From positions 136,632-200,631 of the forward strand of contig NW_006763139.1 of assembly GCF_000264905.1 (NCBI RefSeq): a DNA stretch of 64,000 nucleotides. The letters run 5' to 3'. Source of the DNA: Stereum hirsutum FP-91666 SS1. Lineage: Eukaryota; Basidiomycota; Agaricomycetes; Russulales; Stereaceae. A program made the position numbers and the translations under genes. The notes below the pieces were generated by a model. That model worked only from the letters and a program-made list of their open reading frames with translations, was not told the DNA's origin and searched no databases. This document shows positions 23,753 through 35,321 of the stretch, piece after piece; the stretch's first letter is position 1, and every line of letters starts with the position of its first letter.

Positions 23753-24621
23753 GATCGCTGTAGTTGGGCGTGAGTTGTGGGTGGGTCGGTAGGCCTTTAT
23801 GTTCACGTTCGACGAGTGGCGTTAAAACTTGAGTGTTTAGGTTTCAAGGTATAGACAGCTATATACTGTCTCTTGAGGAAGTTCGTCCGTCAACGCAAGC
23901 AAAAAAAAATCTACAGTGCTGGCTCCTCCTCCCGGGGCCCTTCGAGAGAGAGAGCGGGACAAATTAGATTACAATCGCCGCCTTCGACCGACTGTCCTCT
24001 AATTACAACGCACATCGTCAGGCAGAACAACAAGCCACGAAGGCCCGAGGTTGACGAGATGGGCTATGCGATGAATGCGTCTACGCGGGTGGTGTACCAG
24101 AGCAAAGAGCATTATAAGTAACTGCGCTTACCATACTTGACCAAGTGATTCAACCTCGACTGCCAATCACAACGGAACGTTCAGTAATAGCGAGTATTGG
24201 CCAATCGGGGCTCTCGGGTGATCAGGCATCAGGCCTCAGGTTCGACATTTTCCTGTGAACTCCTCGTACCTCGGTAGAAGGAAAGGCTGTACGGTGAGCA
24301 ATATGGACTCAACAACGGTATTTTTGCCTCGAGTAGGAGTAGAAGGCTGTTCACTGCGCGATAGATGGGTGGAGGATCGAACAATCAAGCAAGACCGAAT
24401 CGGGACAACGATTGCCTATAGATAGAAAGACACGCTTTCGAGGCAGAGCTGTGATCTCGAGCATGTCGGATGGTCCCTCATCGCTCAGACTGAGACTGCG
24501 CGATTCGTGTCCAGCGAGCAGAAATGTTCAACCAGGAATAAAACGGTCCGTAATGAATGCGTATAAATTGCATGGAGAGCATGATGATGTTCGAACACAC
24601 AGCATACAAGCGAAGCAACAT

Positions 24622-25534
24622 GTGTCATTCACCGCCTACGTGAAGCTCGCAGCTCTGGCAGAAGGAGCCGCCAGTTATTACATCTCCCTCACACCGCCTA
24701 CGCCGCCACCGACGGAGAAAGACAAAGTATACTCTGGGCAGCTAATGGAGAAATTATCGCTCGTGCGAGTTATCTCGTTCGCTTCAAAGTCCCTCGTAGA
24801 TAACAGGACAGCCAAGGGAAGTGCTCACCGAAGTGGATGGCCAGACGTTCGTCGCGTTGATGTTTGCGTGCGAATTCATCGTGACGGCGTCGGTGGCGCT
24901 CCCCGAGCTCATGCCCACTCGAACCCTTCATGCCCTATGCCCTACCTCCCACAACCGTTCCTCGCTCGAAACCCTCCAACCCTCCTTCATCCTCGGATTC
25001 CTCCTCGTCCTCACCGGCGCTCTCCACCGCAGCGCATGCTACTCCTCCCTCGGCTCTCTCCACACCTACGAAGTCATCCTCCGTCCATCCCACTCCCTGA
25101 TAACCTCCGGCCCTTACGCCTACGCCCGTCATCTGAGCTACACCGCCGTAGGTATGAGTATCCTCGGTGTCCTGACGATACATTTCGGCGAGGGAGGATG
25201 GAATAGGACGTGTGGGATGATGGCGGTGCCGGTGGTCGGATGGGGTGGGCGCTGTATGTCGTGTTGGCGGGGTTTGTGGGTGTGTCGTTAGAGAGGAGGG
25301 CGGGTGTTGAGGCCTGAGGATGAGATGTTGAGAGAGGAGTTTGGGGAGAGGTGGGAGGAGTGGAGGAGGGTCGTTAGGTGGAAGTTCGTGCCGTGGGTCT
25401 GTCAGGAAGTATATGAAGTCGTCGTGGAGGCATCGAGGTGTCAGTGCAGGTTAGTATTTGTGTTGGGCGTTCGCCGGCGGTGCGAATGCGGAGTTTTGGG
25501 GTGGGTGGCGGCGTCCATTCGGGCCTTCGAGTGA
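24622..25534 (+). pseudogene. isoprenylcysteine/phospholipid methyltransferase-like pseudogene, copy B
   Basis: Paralogue of the copy at 17018. The first codon aligned to the ATG of copy A is GTG here (24622-24624), so the start appears lost. The body is well conserved: FTAYVKLAALAEGAA, TPPTPPPTEKD, FVALMFACEF, FILGFLLVLTGALHR, YSSLGSLHTYEVILR, SHSLITSGPYAYARH and YTAVGMSILGVL. After GWNRTCGM a one-base loss (near VPVV) shifts frame, and a 7-base insertion (GCCTGAG, near 25310) lies before the C-terminal block EDEMLREEFGERWEEW with VRWKFVPWV. No LTR is present here, which gives the empty-site reference for copy A. Confidence 0.75.
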
Positions 25535-26236
25535 GGTGGCGGTGGCGGTACGAAACGTGTACCGAGCCTTGCATTGCCTCCCTCCCCTCCTCGTGCGTGA
25601 AGCCTTCGACGTCCATTCTATCAGTCCTCTGGTCCTATGTCCATCACATCAGCTTTGGAGTACAACACGGTCTACTGAACACCTCCAATATCCCATTCCA
25701 GGGAGTGGCATATGCATGCTTCCACGACACTCGATTCGATTGGCTTCCTTCAGCTTGTTTTCAACTCGACAACATTCTACAACATTTCGATCTTCAAAGC
25801 TTCATGACTGGAAGGCTTCCTAGTTTGGAACATATGAGCATTGGATTGGGTTCACACTACTCTCCTGTGCGGTCCCCGACAATGGAATACTTACTATGCA
25901 TCGTGTCACACTTTCTATAGACTTGGACCTTACAAGTATATCTTTGCGCTGAACAGAATCAAGAAAATGCCTGATTCCAGCCTGATTCAGCAATCCTGAG
26001 TCTCTAAATGCCCGAAGTTCGATCATGCCGGCGTTTCCTGCAGAAGGCTCCCTCGATTTGTTACAATTTGGTCCGCGGAGATGGCGAAAATTGTCGGCCT
26101 TGAAGCTTGAGGCCTTGAGGCATGAATTTCCGTAGACTTCGGCTAGCTGCCTCACTTCATCTCTCTGCCCTACGTCTACGCTCCAATTCCCAGCCAGGCC
26201 ACGCTCGTTTAATTATCCACATTCGTGCCACCCTCA
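25535..26236. other. intergenic, nothing recognised
   Basis: Only short unmotivated open frames on both strands. It presumably holds the promoter of the transporter gene that starts at 26237. Confidence 0.45.
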
Positions 26237-27375
26237 ATGTCCGAGACACAGCTTGCGAAGGAGTTCGGACACTCGCCACACTCGCCGTCGACCAGCCAAG
26301 ATGAGGGCAATATATTATCGGACGGAAAGCATCCCGTCATGGTTAGCTTATCCTTTCAAGAAACTCCTGCTCTTCACTTTAATGCTCTCCGCCCACTTTA
26401 GCCTACGCCCTCGGGACCACCGTCCCCAGACGGTGGAGTGCGTGCATGGATGACGATTCTGAGCTGCTTTTTCGTTTCTTTCACCTCCTACGGTACGATC
26501 CTGACGTATTTATGCATGCTGTGTCACCATCGAACCTATTACTCATGATATTATAGGACAGCTGAATGCCTTCGGCGTGTTTCAGACATATTACGCCGAC
26601 AACCAGCTTGCTAGCCAAACAGCGTCAAATATAAGCTGGATAGGAAGTTTACAACTCAGCATTATTTATTTTAGCGGGCTCTTTCTCGGCCCTGCTATGG
26701 ATCGCTATGGCTCAAAAGTGCGTACTATCTCATCCTGGTATTTTCGTATGTTCACGCGTCTCGACTTCAATAGGTTCTTCTTATTTCCGGGTGGCTATTG
26801 TCGGCCTTTTGTCTGATGATGCTGTCTCTGTCAACAAGTTACTACCAGATCCTTCTGTCGCATGGGTTTGGGTTCGGTGTTGGTGCCGCTTTCCAGTGTG
26901 TGAAGGTTTCCATCTTGTCTATCTCCCCGTTCATTGAAGGTCCACAGGTTTTACCCTCTTGTAAAATTCACACCCCTCCAAACCTGAGAGGGTCTGACAT
27001 CCTTCTCATAGCTGATCATACCTGCTCACTGGTTCAAGAACAAGCTTGCGTTAGCAATGGGCATCGTGAGTACCTCGCATTATCTCACAGTCCCGGAGTT
27101 CCTTTCGACTGAGACCGCAGAAATCTAGGTCGTCTCAGGCTCCAGCCTCAGTGGCGTCGTTTTTCCGATCATGTTATCTAGGCTCTTCGACTTCGTTGGC
27201 TTTCCTTGGGCAGTCCGCACGCTGGCCTTCATGTGCTTTACTCTCCAGGCTATCTCCATCCCGTTCATCAAGGAGCGATTCCCACCACAAGTCGGTGCGC
27301 CCAGGTTCGATCCATCTGCCAGTCAAGACATGCCTTTCATGCTTCACGTCGTCGGGGCGTTCTTCATCTCATTCT
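26237..27375 (+). pseudogene. monocarboxylate-type MFS transporter, 5' half (split by Helitron)
   Basis: N-terminal half of an MFS transporter of the monocarboxylate porter type. The ATG at 26237 opens MSETQLAKEFGHSPH; after an intron comes the family signature PDGGVRAWMTILSCFF. Next are GQLNAFGVFQTYYADNQLAS with SWIGSLQLSIIYFSG and GPAMDRYGSK (the loop 2-3 motif), LLISGWLLSAFCLMMLS, IIPAHWFKNKLALAMGI, and FPIMLSRLFDFVGFPWAV. The last clear exon ends HVVGAFFISF at 27375, followed by a normal donor GTATGT. The remaining helices are found about 10 kb downstream at 37392-38253 on the same strand, so one gene was interrupted by the intervening element. Confidence 0.85.
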
Positions 27376-27714
27376 GTATGTTTCATATCATGCAAAAGGC
27401 TCGAATTCTTTACATTTGTAAACTGACACTTTCATTCCCGCTACTTTAGTAGTGGGTCTTATAGGAAGTATCGTTTGGTTTTTGGCGGAGAATCGTGCAA
27501 TTCCCTTACATGGAAATTGCTGACTCAGAGTCGGTTCGGATCTCCTGCGCGCCTTCCGCTCCTCTCTCGGCACATGCTACCGGTTCGTCCACTGTATAGT
27601 TGTGGCTACTTTTGTTCCCACACAGTTTTTTGCGTCGCGGCTGCAACGTCGTTCTGTTTCGTCGCTGTCTCTCTTCCTTCACGCTCTCCCGGATATCGTC
27701 GCTTTCCGTCTACC

Positions 27715-28093
27715 ATGGCTCCTCTTTCGCTCTCTGTGTTCGGACGTTTTCAAGGCCTTGATGTGCACATTCTCGTAGACGCCTCGTCTCCGTACTCTAA
27801 GATCTCTTCGCGGTTTTCGCTGCTGCACAAAGTGCAGCAGAGCATCGACGTTGCTCCCACGGATCCCTCCCGCCATGCTGTTACTTCTCGAGGTCTTGTC
27901 GTTGTCCCCACCGATGGTGGATCTTACCGCTCGCACATGTGCTTGTTTCTCGATCACTTCGGGAACTTTGACATCATCCTTGGCCTGGATTGGGTATCTG
28001 CCTGTTCGCCCTCCCCAAGGGCTGGGTCTTTTATACGGCCCCCCCTCTCTATCACTGCTGCTCTGCCTGCGGCTCACATGTGGAGGCCTGATG
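27715..28093 (+). CDS. retropepsin-like segment, possible first exon of the Helitron protein
   Basis: Open frame from an ATG in good context (ACCATGG) reading MAPLSLSVFGRFQGLDVHI. It has the layout of a retroviral-type aspartic protease fold: LVDASSPYSKISSRF where DTG/DSG would be expected (here D-A-S), then a beta-rich stretch, then the typical FDIILGLDWVSA. Replacement of the Gly after Asp makes protease activity doubtful. A 56-bp intron (28094-28149, GTCCGT...TTTTGTAG, pyrimidine-rich) would join it in frame to the Rep/helicase frame, giving about 2442 residues. The donor has C at position 3, so the splice is a prediction. It could instead be a separate remnant of another element. Confidence 0.55.
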
Positions 28094-28149
28094 GTCCGTG
28101 TACGTTGTTTCTTCCCATGTTTCTTTTCTTACATGCTTTTGTTTTGTAG

Positions 28150-31100
28150 TACCCCCCAGTGGAAGTAATCATCGACCTCCCTCCCTCCCTCCGCTCGACC
28201 ATCTCGGTCTTGAGCAAACATCTGCCGCCCAAGTGGGCTCTTCTGCTACCCATGTGGGACCGTCAACTGCTGCTCATGTGGGCTCTTTGTCCTTCGCTTC
28301 AGCGTCATCTAGTACGCGGCCTTCTTCGTCTGTGACAGTTGATTCTAGCAATACCCGTGTATATTCCTTTGTCTCGGAGGACGGCCGTCGTCGTTCTAAT
28401 ATAATATCTGCTGCCCCTTCTGAGCGTTTGTGCATGAGTGTTCCCATTTCCCACCATGTTGATCAACGCACATTTGTTTCTGGTGATGGACGCTGCCGCC
28501 GTGATGATAGTTCGCTACGCATGCGTGCATCTCGTTCACCCTCTCCGGCTCATATGGTTTCGTCTTCATCTACTATTGTCCAAGGTATATCTAAGTCATC
28601 ACAATCTGCATCAGTGTCTATGTTCTTTAAGTCATTTGAGACATTGAACTCCACATCACTGCATACAATGGCACATGAACATGGTCTTGATCCTGAACAT
28701 TTCCGAAATAAGTCTGCCCTTCGGAATGAACTCATTCTTCACTTCACTAGTGGCCTGTGTAAGATGTCTGCTGGTACTGCATGTGGTGATGTTCTTGATG
28801 AATGTGCTATGCAGTCTGACTCTGTTGATGCTCTGAAGATTCACATCCTCTCTTCTGTTCGTAAAACCATCAAGAGTAAACCATTAAAGCGACTTCTGAT
28901 GGTTCACAACATTCCCTTTGAGGATGATGATAGTCTATCCCGGCTGCGGAGAATACTAAAAGCTCACATCACAGCACTTAAGAAGGGCAAGCGATCTGCT
29001 GAGTCTGAACGTGAACATGCTGCCAAACTCTCATCTATACGTGAAGATTGGCCTCAGCTTATTCCCTCTTCTTTGAAGCAAAAATTAGTTACCATGTTTC
29101 GTGAAGCTACATCCTCTGATGCACTAGCTGAGTTTACCTGTGCATCATGTGCTGAGTCATGTTCTGTAAAAGAACGCCACAAGATTCTGGTCGATGAGGA
29201 CTCTGAGGAATTGTATACTCTGTCATGCCCTGCTCATCGTGATCATGACGATAAACCATACTCTCACAATTCTTCTATACACCCAGTGCCTTTGCCGTTC
29301 GGTGATGGAATACTCAAGGATGTTCTTGTTGACCCTGCCGGTGTTATTGTTAATAAAGATAACGAGACTGAACTTCATGTATGTAAAACATGCATCACAT
29401 CACTTAGGAAAAATCAGGTTCCTCCTCTGGCACTTGCAAATCATACGTACTTGGGTGGAGTTCCAGATGAATTGAAAGATCTCACTGTGGTGGAAGAGGC
29501 CATGATCGCACGGTGCCGTGCTAAATGCTGGATTGTTCAACTTAAAGAAGAAAATTCAGATATTCAACTTCCAACAGCTCAGCGAGGAATTAAGGGTCAT
29601 ATCATTGTGTATCCTCAGCGCCCTGAGAATATTGCTTCGGTCCTTCCTCCATCCATTGAAGATATCATAACACCAATATGTGTAATATTTGTAGGATCTA
29701 AACCACCTACGGATGAATGGTTACGTGAGAAAGCCAAGCCTTTATCTGTTCGTCGTGAAAAGGTTCGATCGGCACTCATGTGGCTAAAATCTCATAATCC
29801 TCTGTATAAGGATGTCGAAATAGATCATAATGTATTAAACTCTTTGGAGAATGAACAGATCTTGCCATTCCACATTGAGCATGTTCTTCCCAGTAATGCT
29901 TCAGACTCTTTGACTTCACAATATGATGCGGCGGATGCTCTGGCTGCTAATGCCGCTACAAGCTCAACAACTACAGACACAACAGCTGGTAACTCGCACA
30001 CAGAAATACCAAGCTCGTCTACTCCCACTGGTCCAATTCCATTCCAGAATGTAGTTATCACTGATGTTGATGGCAATGCTCCTTCAAATCAATTACGTGC
30101 TGCTGCTCTTCGGCATGTTAAAAAACAAGGTGGTGCATATGTTGAGATTCCGCATGACACTGAACCGATGAATGAGTTCAACAACCCGTCACTTTTTCCC
30201 ATGATCTATCCAACATTATTTCCTTATGGAATTGGAGGCTTTGAGGATAAATCACGTCACACAAAACTGTCTATGAAGCGTCAGGTCAAACATTGTTTCA
30301 ATCTTGCTGATCGCCGCTTTCAAGAGCACTATTCTTTTCTTTTCACAGCATTTAATATCTTACAGAGACGTGCTGCACTTTTGCATACTAGTTTGAAAGT
30401 CAAAAAGTCAAGCTTTGATGCTATTGCACATGATCTTGCATCTGTGTCTCCGAATGCAATCCATGCAGTAACAGAACGTGTCTCAAGAGGTGATACTGCA
30501 ACTGCACATAATGATGATGAGAGAAAGGTGCTAAAGCTTATGAATGAAGTCAAGGTCATCACTTCACATGTTCCTGGCTCAGCAGCTTCTCGTCTCCAGA
30601 TGCGCAATGAAATCCGAGGTTTGATGACTACACTAGGAATGCCTAGCTTTTATATCACAATTAATCCTGCTGATATCTTCAATCCCATTGTCAAATTCTT
30701 AGCTGGATCGGAAATAGATGTTGATGATCTTCTTCCCGAAGATGTTCCAAAATATGCTGAACAAGCAATCCTTGTTGCAAAAAACCCTGCAGTAGCAGCA
30801 AAGTTCTTCAACATATATATGAAAGCATTTATATCGACACTGCTAGGATATGACCCAAAGAGCAAGGAACTTGAAGGCGGTATTCTTGGTCTAGTCAAAG
30901 GCTACTATGGTTGTGTAGAAGCTCAAGGTCGAGGTACTCTTCATTGTCATATGCTTGTATGGGTAGAAGGTGGCCTAAACCCTAATGAAATAAGAGATCG
31001 AGCTATGAAACAAGGTTCAGACTTTCAAAAGCAGTTACTTGCATTCCTGGACGATACAATATCCAACTCGATTCCACCTGATCCTGATCCTGAAATGGAT

Positions 31101-34100
31101 ATTCCTTCGTCAAAACATCATCCATGTACAGTTCGTGGTGTGAACTTCTCAAAATACACAGATCATGAGGTGCTTGAGAAAGCTCGACTGAAAGATTTGC
31201 ATCATTTGGCTAAGAAATGCCAATCACATGAACATTCTAAGACTTGTTATAAGTATTGGAAAGGTCCACCAAACCCTAAAGAATGTAGGTTTGATCTTGA
31301 TCAGTCTAATGTTTGTTTAGAATCATCTTTTGATGCTGAAACTGGGGAACTTAGTTTAAGATGTCTAGATGGCATGGTCAACAACTTCAATGCGACAATT
31401 ATGGAGGCTGTTCGATGTAATATGGACATCAAGTTCATCGGCTCTGGTGCATCAGCAAAAGCAATCCTTTACTATATTACAGACTACATAACAAAGTCGC
31501 AATTGAAAACACATGTGGCCTTTGCTGCACTTGAGTTAGCCATCGCTAAACTTGGTGAATTCAGTATAAAAGAGGATGACGTAACAGCACGGGCAAAGCG
31601 ACTACTACAACGATGTGCATATGCAATGATTTCACATCAAGAGCTCTCAGCACAACAAGTGTGTTCATATCTCATGGACTTTGAGGACCATTTCACAAGC
31701 CATACATACCGAAATATATATTGGACAAGTGTGGAGTATCTGATAAACAAGAGTGATCCGAGTCCAGAATGCTATCAAGAAAACAAGTCCACTGCAGCAA
31801 CTGAACCATCTTCATCATCAGAAAGTACTGAAAACTCAGACTCCATCCCAGATAATATTGTTGACAATTCTGAAGACAGTGCAACCGATACACAAGAGGT
31901 CGGAGAAGAAGATGAACCAGTTGTTGAAGATGAAGAAGTACAGATCAAGATTGCGGATGATGGACAGGTTCAGGCATGTGGCGGTCAGGCTCTTGATTAT
32001 TCATTACGTGGAGATGCATTTAGGAATATATGTCTTTGGGATTTTGCTGCTCAAGTTGAGAAAGTTCCGAAAGAGAAGAAAAAGAAGAATAGAAAAGACC
32101 CAGAGTCAGAGTCAGATATTGAAGAGACGAACATTGAGCAGGAGTTTGATGATGAACTAGACACTGATGATCCCTTTTTCAACAATGGTATAGATAATGA
32201 AAGTGATAGCGGAAGTGAATCAGATACAGAGGAGCAACCTGATGACTTGTTGAATAATCGCAGAAGGAATAGACCTCATTGTGAGCTGAAACCAGAACAT
32301 TATGAAAGCCATCTTAAAAAACTATGCATGAGGAAGCCAATCAGACGCTGGGTGCCTGTGCTAATGGGTCCTGCTGTCCCTCGTCGTGATCGTGAACATC
32401 TACGTCCAAAATATTGCAGACTTATGCTAATTTTGTTCAAGCCATGGCAGCAAGCATCTGATTTACGTGAGGCAAACCAATCTTGGTCAGATGCATTTGA
32501 ATCATTCATGCACACTTGTCCTGATAATTTCAAGAAAATAATGGAAAATATGCAGCTGCTTCATGAGTGTAGAGATAGCCGTGATGACCATTATGCACAA
32601 CGTCGGAATCGCTCCCAGCGTGTCTCTGGAGATATAGCAAGACATTCATCTAGTTCCAATGATGATTTTGCTGCAGACTATGATGAGGCCGAAATACTCG
32701 AGCATGTAGACTCAGTGACCACATGCAGATCTAACAAAAATCCAGACATCCAGGATGCAATATTAGAATGCATAGAGCATGCAACACATGGAGGGCTGTT
32801 TCCACAACAATCAGAGCAAAATGAAACATTGCAAAACAATGACACCTTGGAAGATACTGAACAGATACAGATTTCTAATGCAACAGGACCTGAAGAAGTC
32901 TGGGAGAGTGCTTATGAGAAACGCCGCGAAAGATGGAAAAGCCGAGCTGCAGCACCATTGACTAATGCAACTACTTCTGCAGCCCATAACACAGCCGGAA
33001 CAGAAACTGCAACCAATAACAATCCTGCCATTCGTGATGCCAGTTCAGTTTTTAATGCACAGCAAACATTAGAGTCTGAGCCAATGCAGCCACAGATTAG
33101 ACAAGACATTGAGCCATCAGACCCGGATAGAGATGTGAATATCACAGATGTAATCAATGAATGGTCGTTGAACCAAGAACAAGCTCGGGCATTCCAGATA
33201 ATTGCTGAACATAGCCTTCAGAACAAACCTGCACCGTTAAGGATGTATCTCGGTGGGCCAGGCGGTACGGGAAAGTCTCGTGTTATACAGTCATTGCAAG
33301 ACTTCTTTAGAAGACGTGGACAAGAGCGAAGGTTTAGACTCGGAGCTTATACAGGTGTAGCAGCACGTAATATAAGAGGAATGACCTTGCATTCTATCCT
33401 GATGATGAATCAACGAAAGCGTGGAGGCCCACAGTCAAAGACAAACCGTGATCTAATGTCAATGTGGGAGGGTGTTGACTATCTGTTCATTGACGAGGTT
33501 TCCATGATTGGTTGTAACTTTCTCCTAGAGATCAGTGAGGCACTCTCAGCAGCAAAGGGAAATTCTTCAGCTTTTGGAAACATCAGTATCATTTTAGCTG
33601 GTGATTTTGCGCAATTACCTCCTGTTGGAGAGAAACGATTGTACTCACGGCTTGACACCCGCAGCGTAGCACAAGGAGGAACACAGCGTGGCCAGAAAGC
33701 AATCTTTGGAAAACTGTTATGGCTTTCATTCAATACTGTTGTTGTTCTTGATCAGATCATGCGACAAGGTGGCAATGAGAACATACGATTTGTACAGTTA
33801 CTAGCTAGGCTTCGGGAGGGTAAATGCAATGATGAAGACTTCAACATTTTGAACAGTCGCATTATCAGTCGAACAGATATTGATGCAACAGCTGAAGAAT
33901 GGAATGGGGTACCTATTATTGTATCTAATAATGCAGTGAAGGATGCTCTGAACGTGAAGGCCACAATTGCATTTGCTCAACGAACAGGCAAAGCACTCCA
34001 TTGGTATTATTCAACAGATAGGCGGAGCGGTGTTATTTTGACCGATCCTGACTTGAAGAAGAAACTGCAAGATCTTGATTCTGGACAAACAAGCCAGCGA

Positions 34101-35102
34101 CTTGGAAAGATTCCTCTGGTGATCGGGATGCCGGTGGTGATCTCACATAACTTTGATGTTGATGGTGGCATAGTAAATGGAAGCACAGGTATTCTGAAGA
34201 AAATACGATTTTATGTGGATGAACAAGGTGATCGGCATTTGCGATCATGTGTAGTAGAAGTACTGGACTCAACAGACGAAAAACTACCATTATTACCGGA
34301 ACATCACGTTGCAGTCTTAGAGGACACAACAGACATGGTATTTACCCACCCATTCTCGGGAAGACGGTGTCGAATCAGGCGTACACAAGTACCAATAGCC
34401 CCAGCATTCGCATTCACAGCTCATAAAGCGCAAGGCAAGTCACTCGTGCACGTTGTGGTGGATATTGAGAGTTGCCGAGGGACCGAAAGCCCGTATGTTA
34501 TGGTATCGCGTGCAACGTCATTATCGGGCCTTTTAATTCTTCGTCCTTTTACGCGGTCAAAAATCTGCAGCCGGCAGTCCGAAGAAACTCGAGATGAAAT
34601 GAAACGATTAGGCTGTCTACGCTTGCATACTATAGCCGCACACGGAACTGCAGATGAAACACTTCAAGCTGAGGGACAATTGAGGGCAATGAATGAAGAC
34701 ATAGAGACAGACAGAACAGACAACAGCATAGCATTGACAGATACCGCTCATCATCCAAATGGGCTATTGGAACGCCTGCAGAGAGGGATCGGACGAGCTC
34801 CGCCACAGCAACGAACGGAGGCTAATCGGAAGGGCCGTTCCAAAAAAGGAAACAACCAGGCCGCCCAACGTCCACGCATCAGGCGGGATAAACATCGCCC
34901 TCCGCTCCCCAGTACATCCTTGACAGCGGCTACGACGACAGTAATATCGACCACATTGCGCGATGGGGATCACTCACGGATGAATAGCAACCCGTCCAAT
35001 GTCCACATCCCGTCCAAGCGACCACAAGGTACCGGCGTCGGGCACGACTCCTGCTTGCCCGCAAAACGCCCACGTATACACCGCCCAGCACGTCCAAGCT
35101 GA
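28150..35102 (+). CDS. Helitron Rep/helicase (RepHel) transposase
   Basis: Rolling-circle transposase of an autonomous Helitron. One uninterrupted frame is open from 28098 to the stop at 35102; numbering below counts from 28098. Order: a Ser-rich N-terminus; a Cys-containing stretch (CASCAESC); a DUF6570-like domain about residues 427-594; the Helitron N-terminal domain from about 690; the HUH metal site as LHCHML (His949, His951); the catalytic tyrosine motif YYITDYITK (Tyr1125/1126/1130); an acidic linker; then a PIF1-family SF1 helicase with Walker A GGPGGTGKS (Lys1726), FIDEVS (Asp1799, Glu1800), and TAHKAQGKS plus YVMVSRATS near residues 2110-2145. The tail is basic. All catalytic motifs are intact, so the protein could be active. 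Confidence 0.95.
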
Positions 35103-35321
35103 TCGCCCGTGGCCAACGCTAGGTACGTGTCTCTCATAGGATGGCCAAATCTTTATCCTGATCCATGTCAGGCCTGAAGACTGCAGCAGTCACAGTGCAC
35201 AACGAGAGAGACTGCGCTACACTGAGAGTATAAATATGGCCCTTCGACCACAGCAATTCCTCACTCGCCGAGCATCTTCCCTTCTCTCCTCGTTATCGAA
35301 TCGACTGGCCACCTTACCATT

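Noticed and set aside
24412..25206. 264-codon plus-strand open frame overlapping methyltransferase copy B
   Set aside because: Only its middle part follows the methyltransferase frame; the start and the Pro/His/Arg-rich end are out-of-frame readings of the conserved gene.
27300..27320. GGTTCGATCCA, resembling a tRNA B box
   Set aside because: It is inside the transporter exon encoding APRFDPSAS and no A box or cloverleaf fits around it.
27475..28149. Reading the retropepsin-like frame as part of an LTR retrotransposon
   Set aside because: No reverse transcriptase, RNase H, integrase or LTR ends are found next to it; the frame continues by a plausible splice into the Helitron protein. The alternative is kept only as a possibility.
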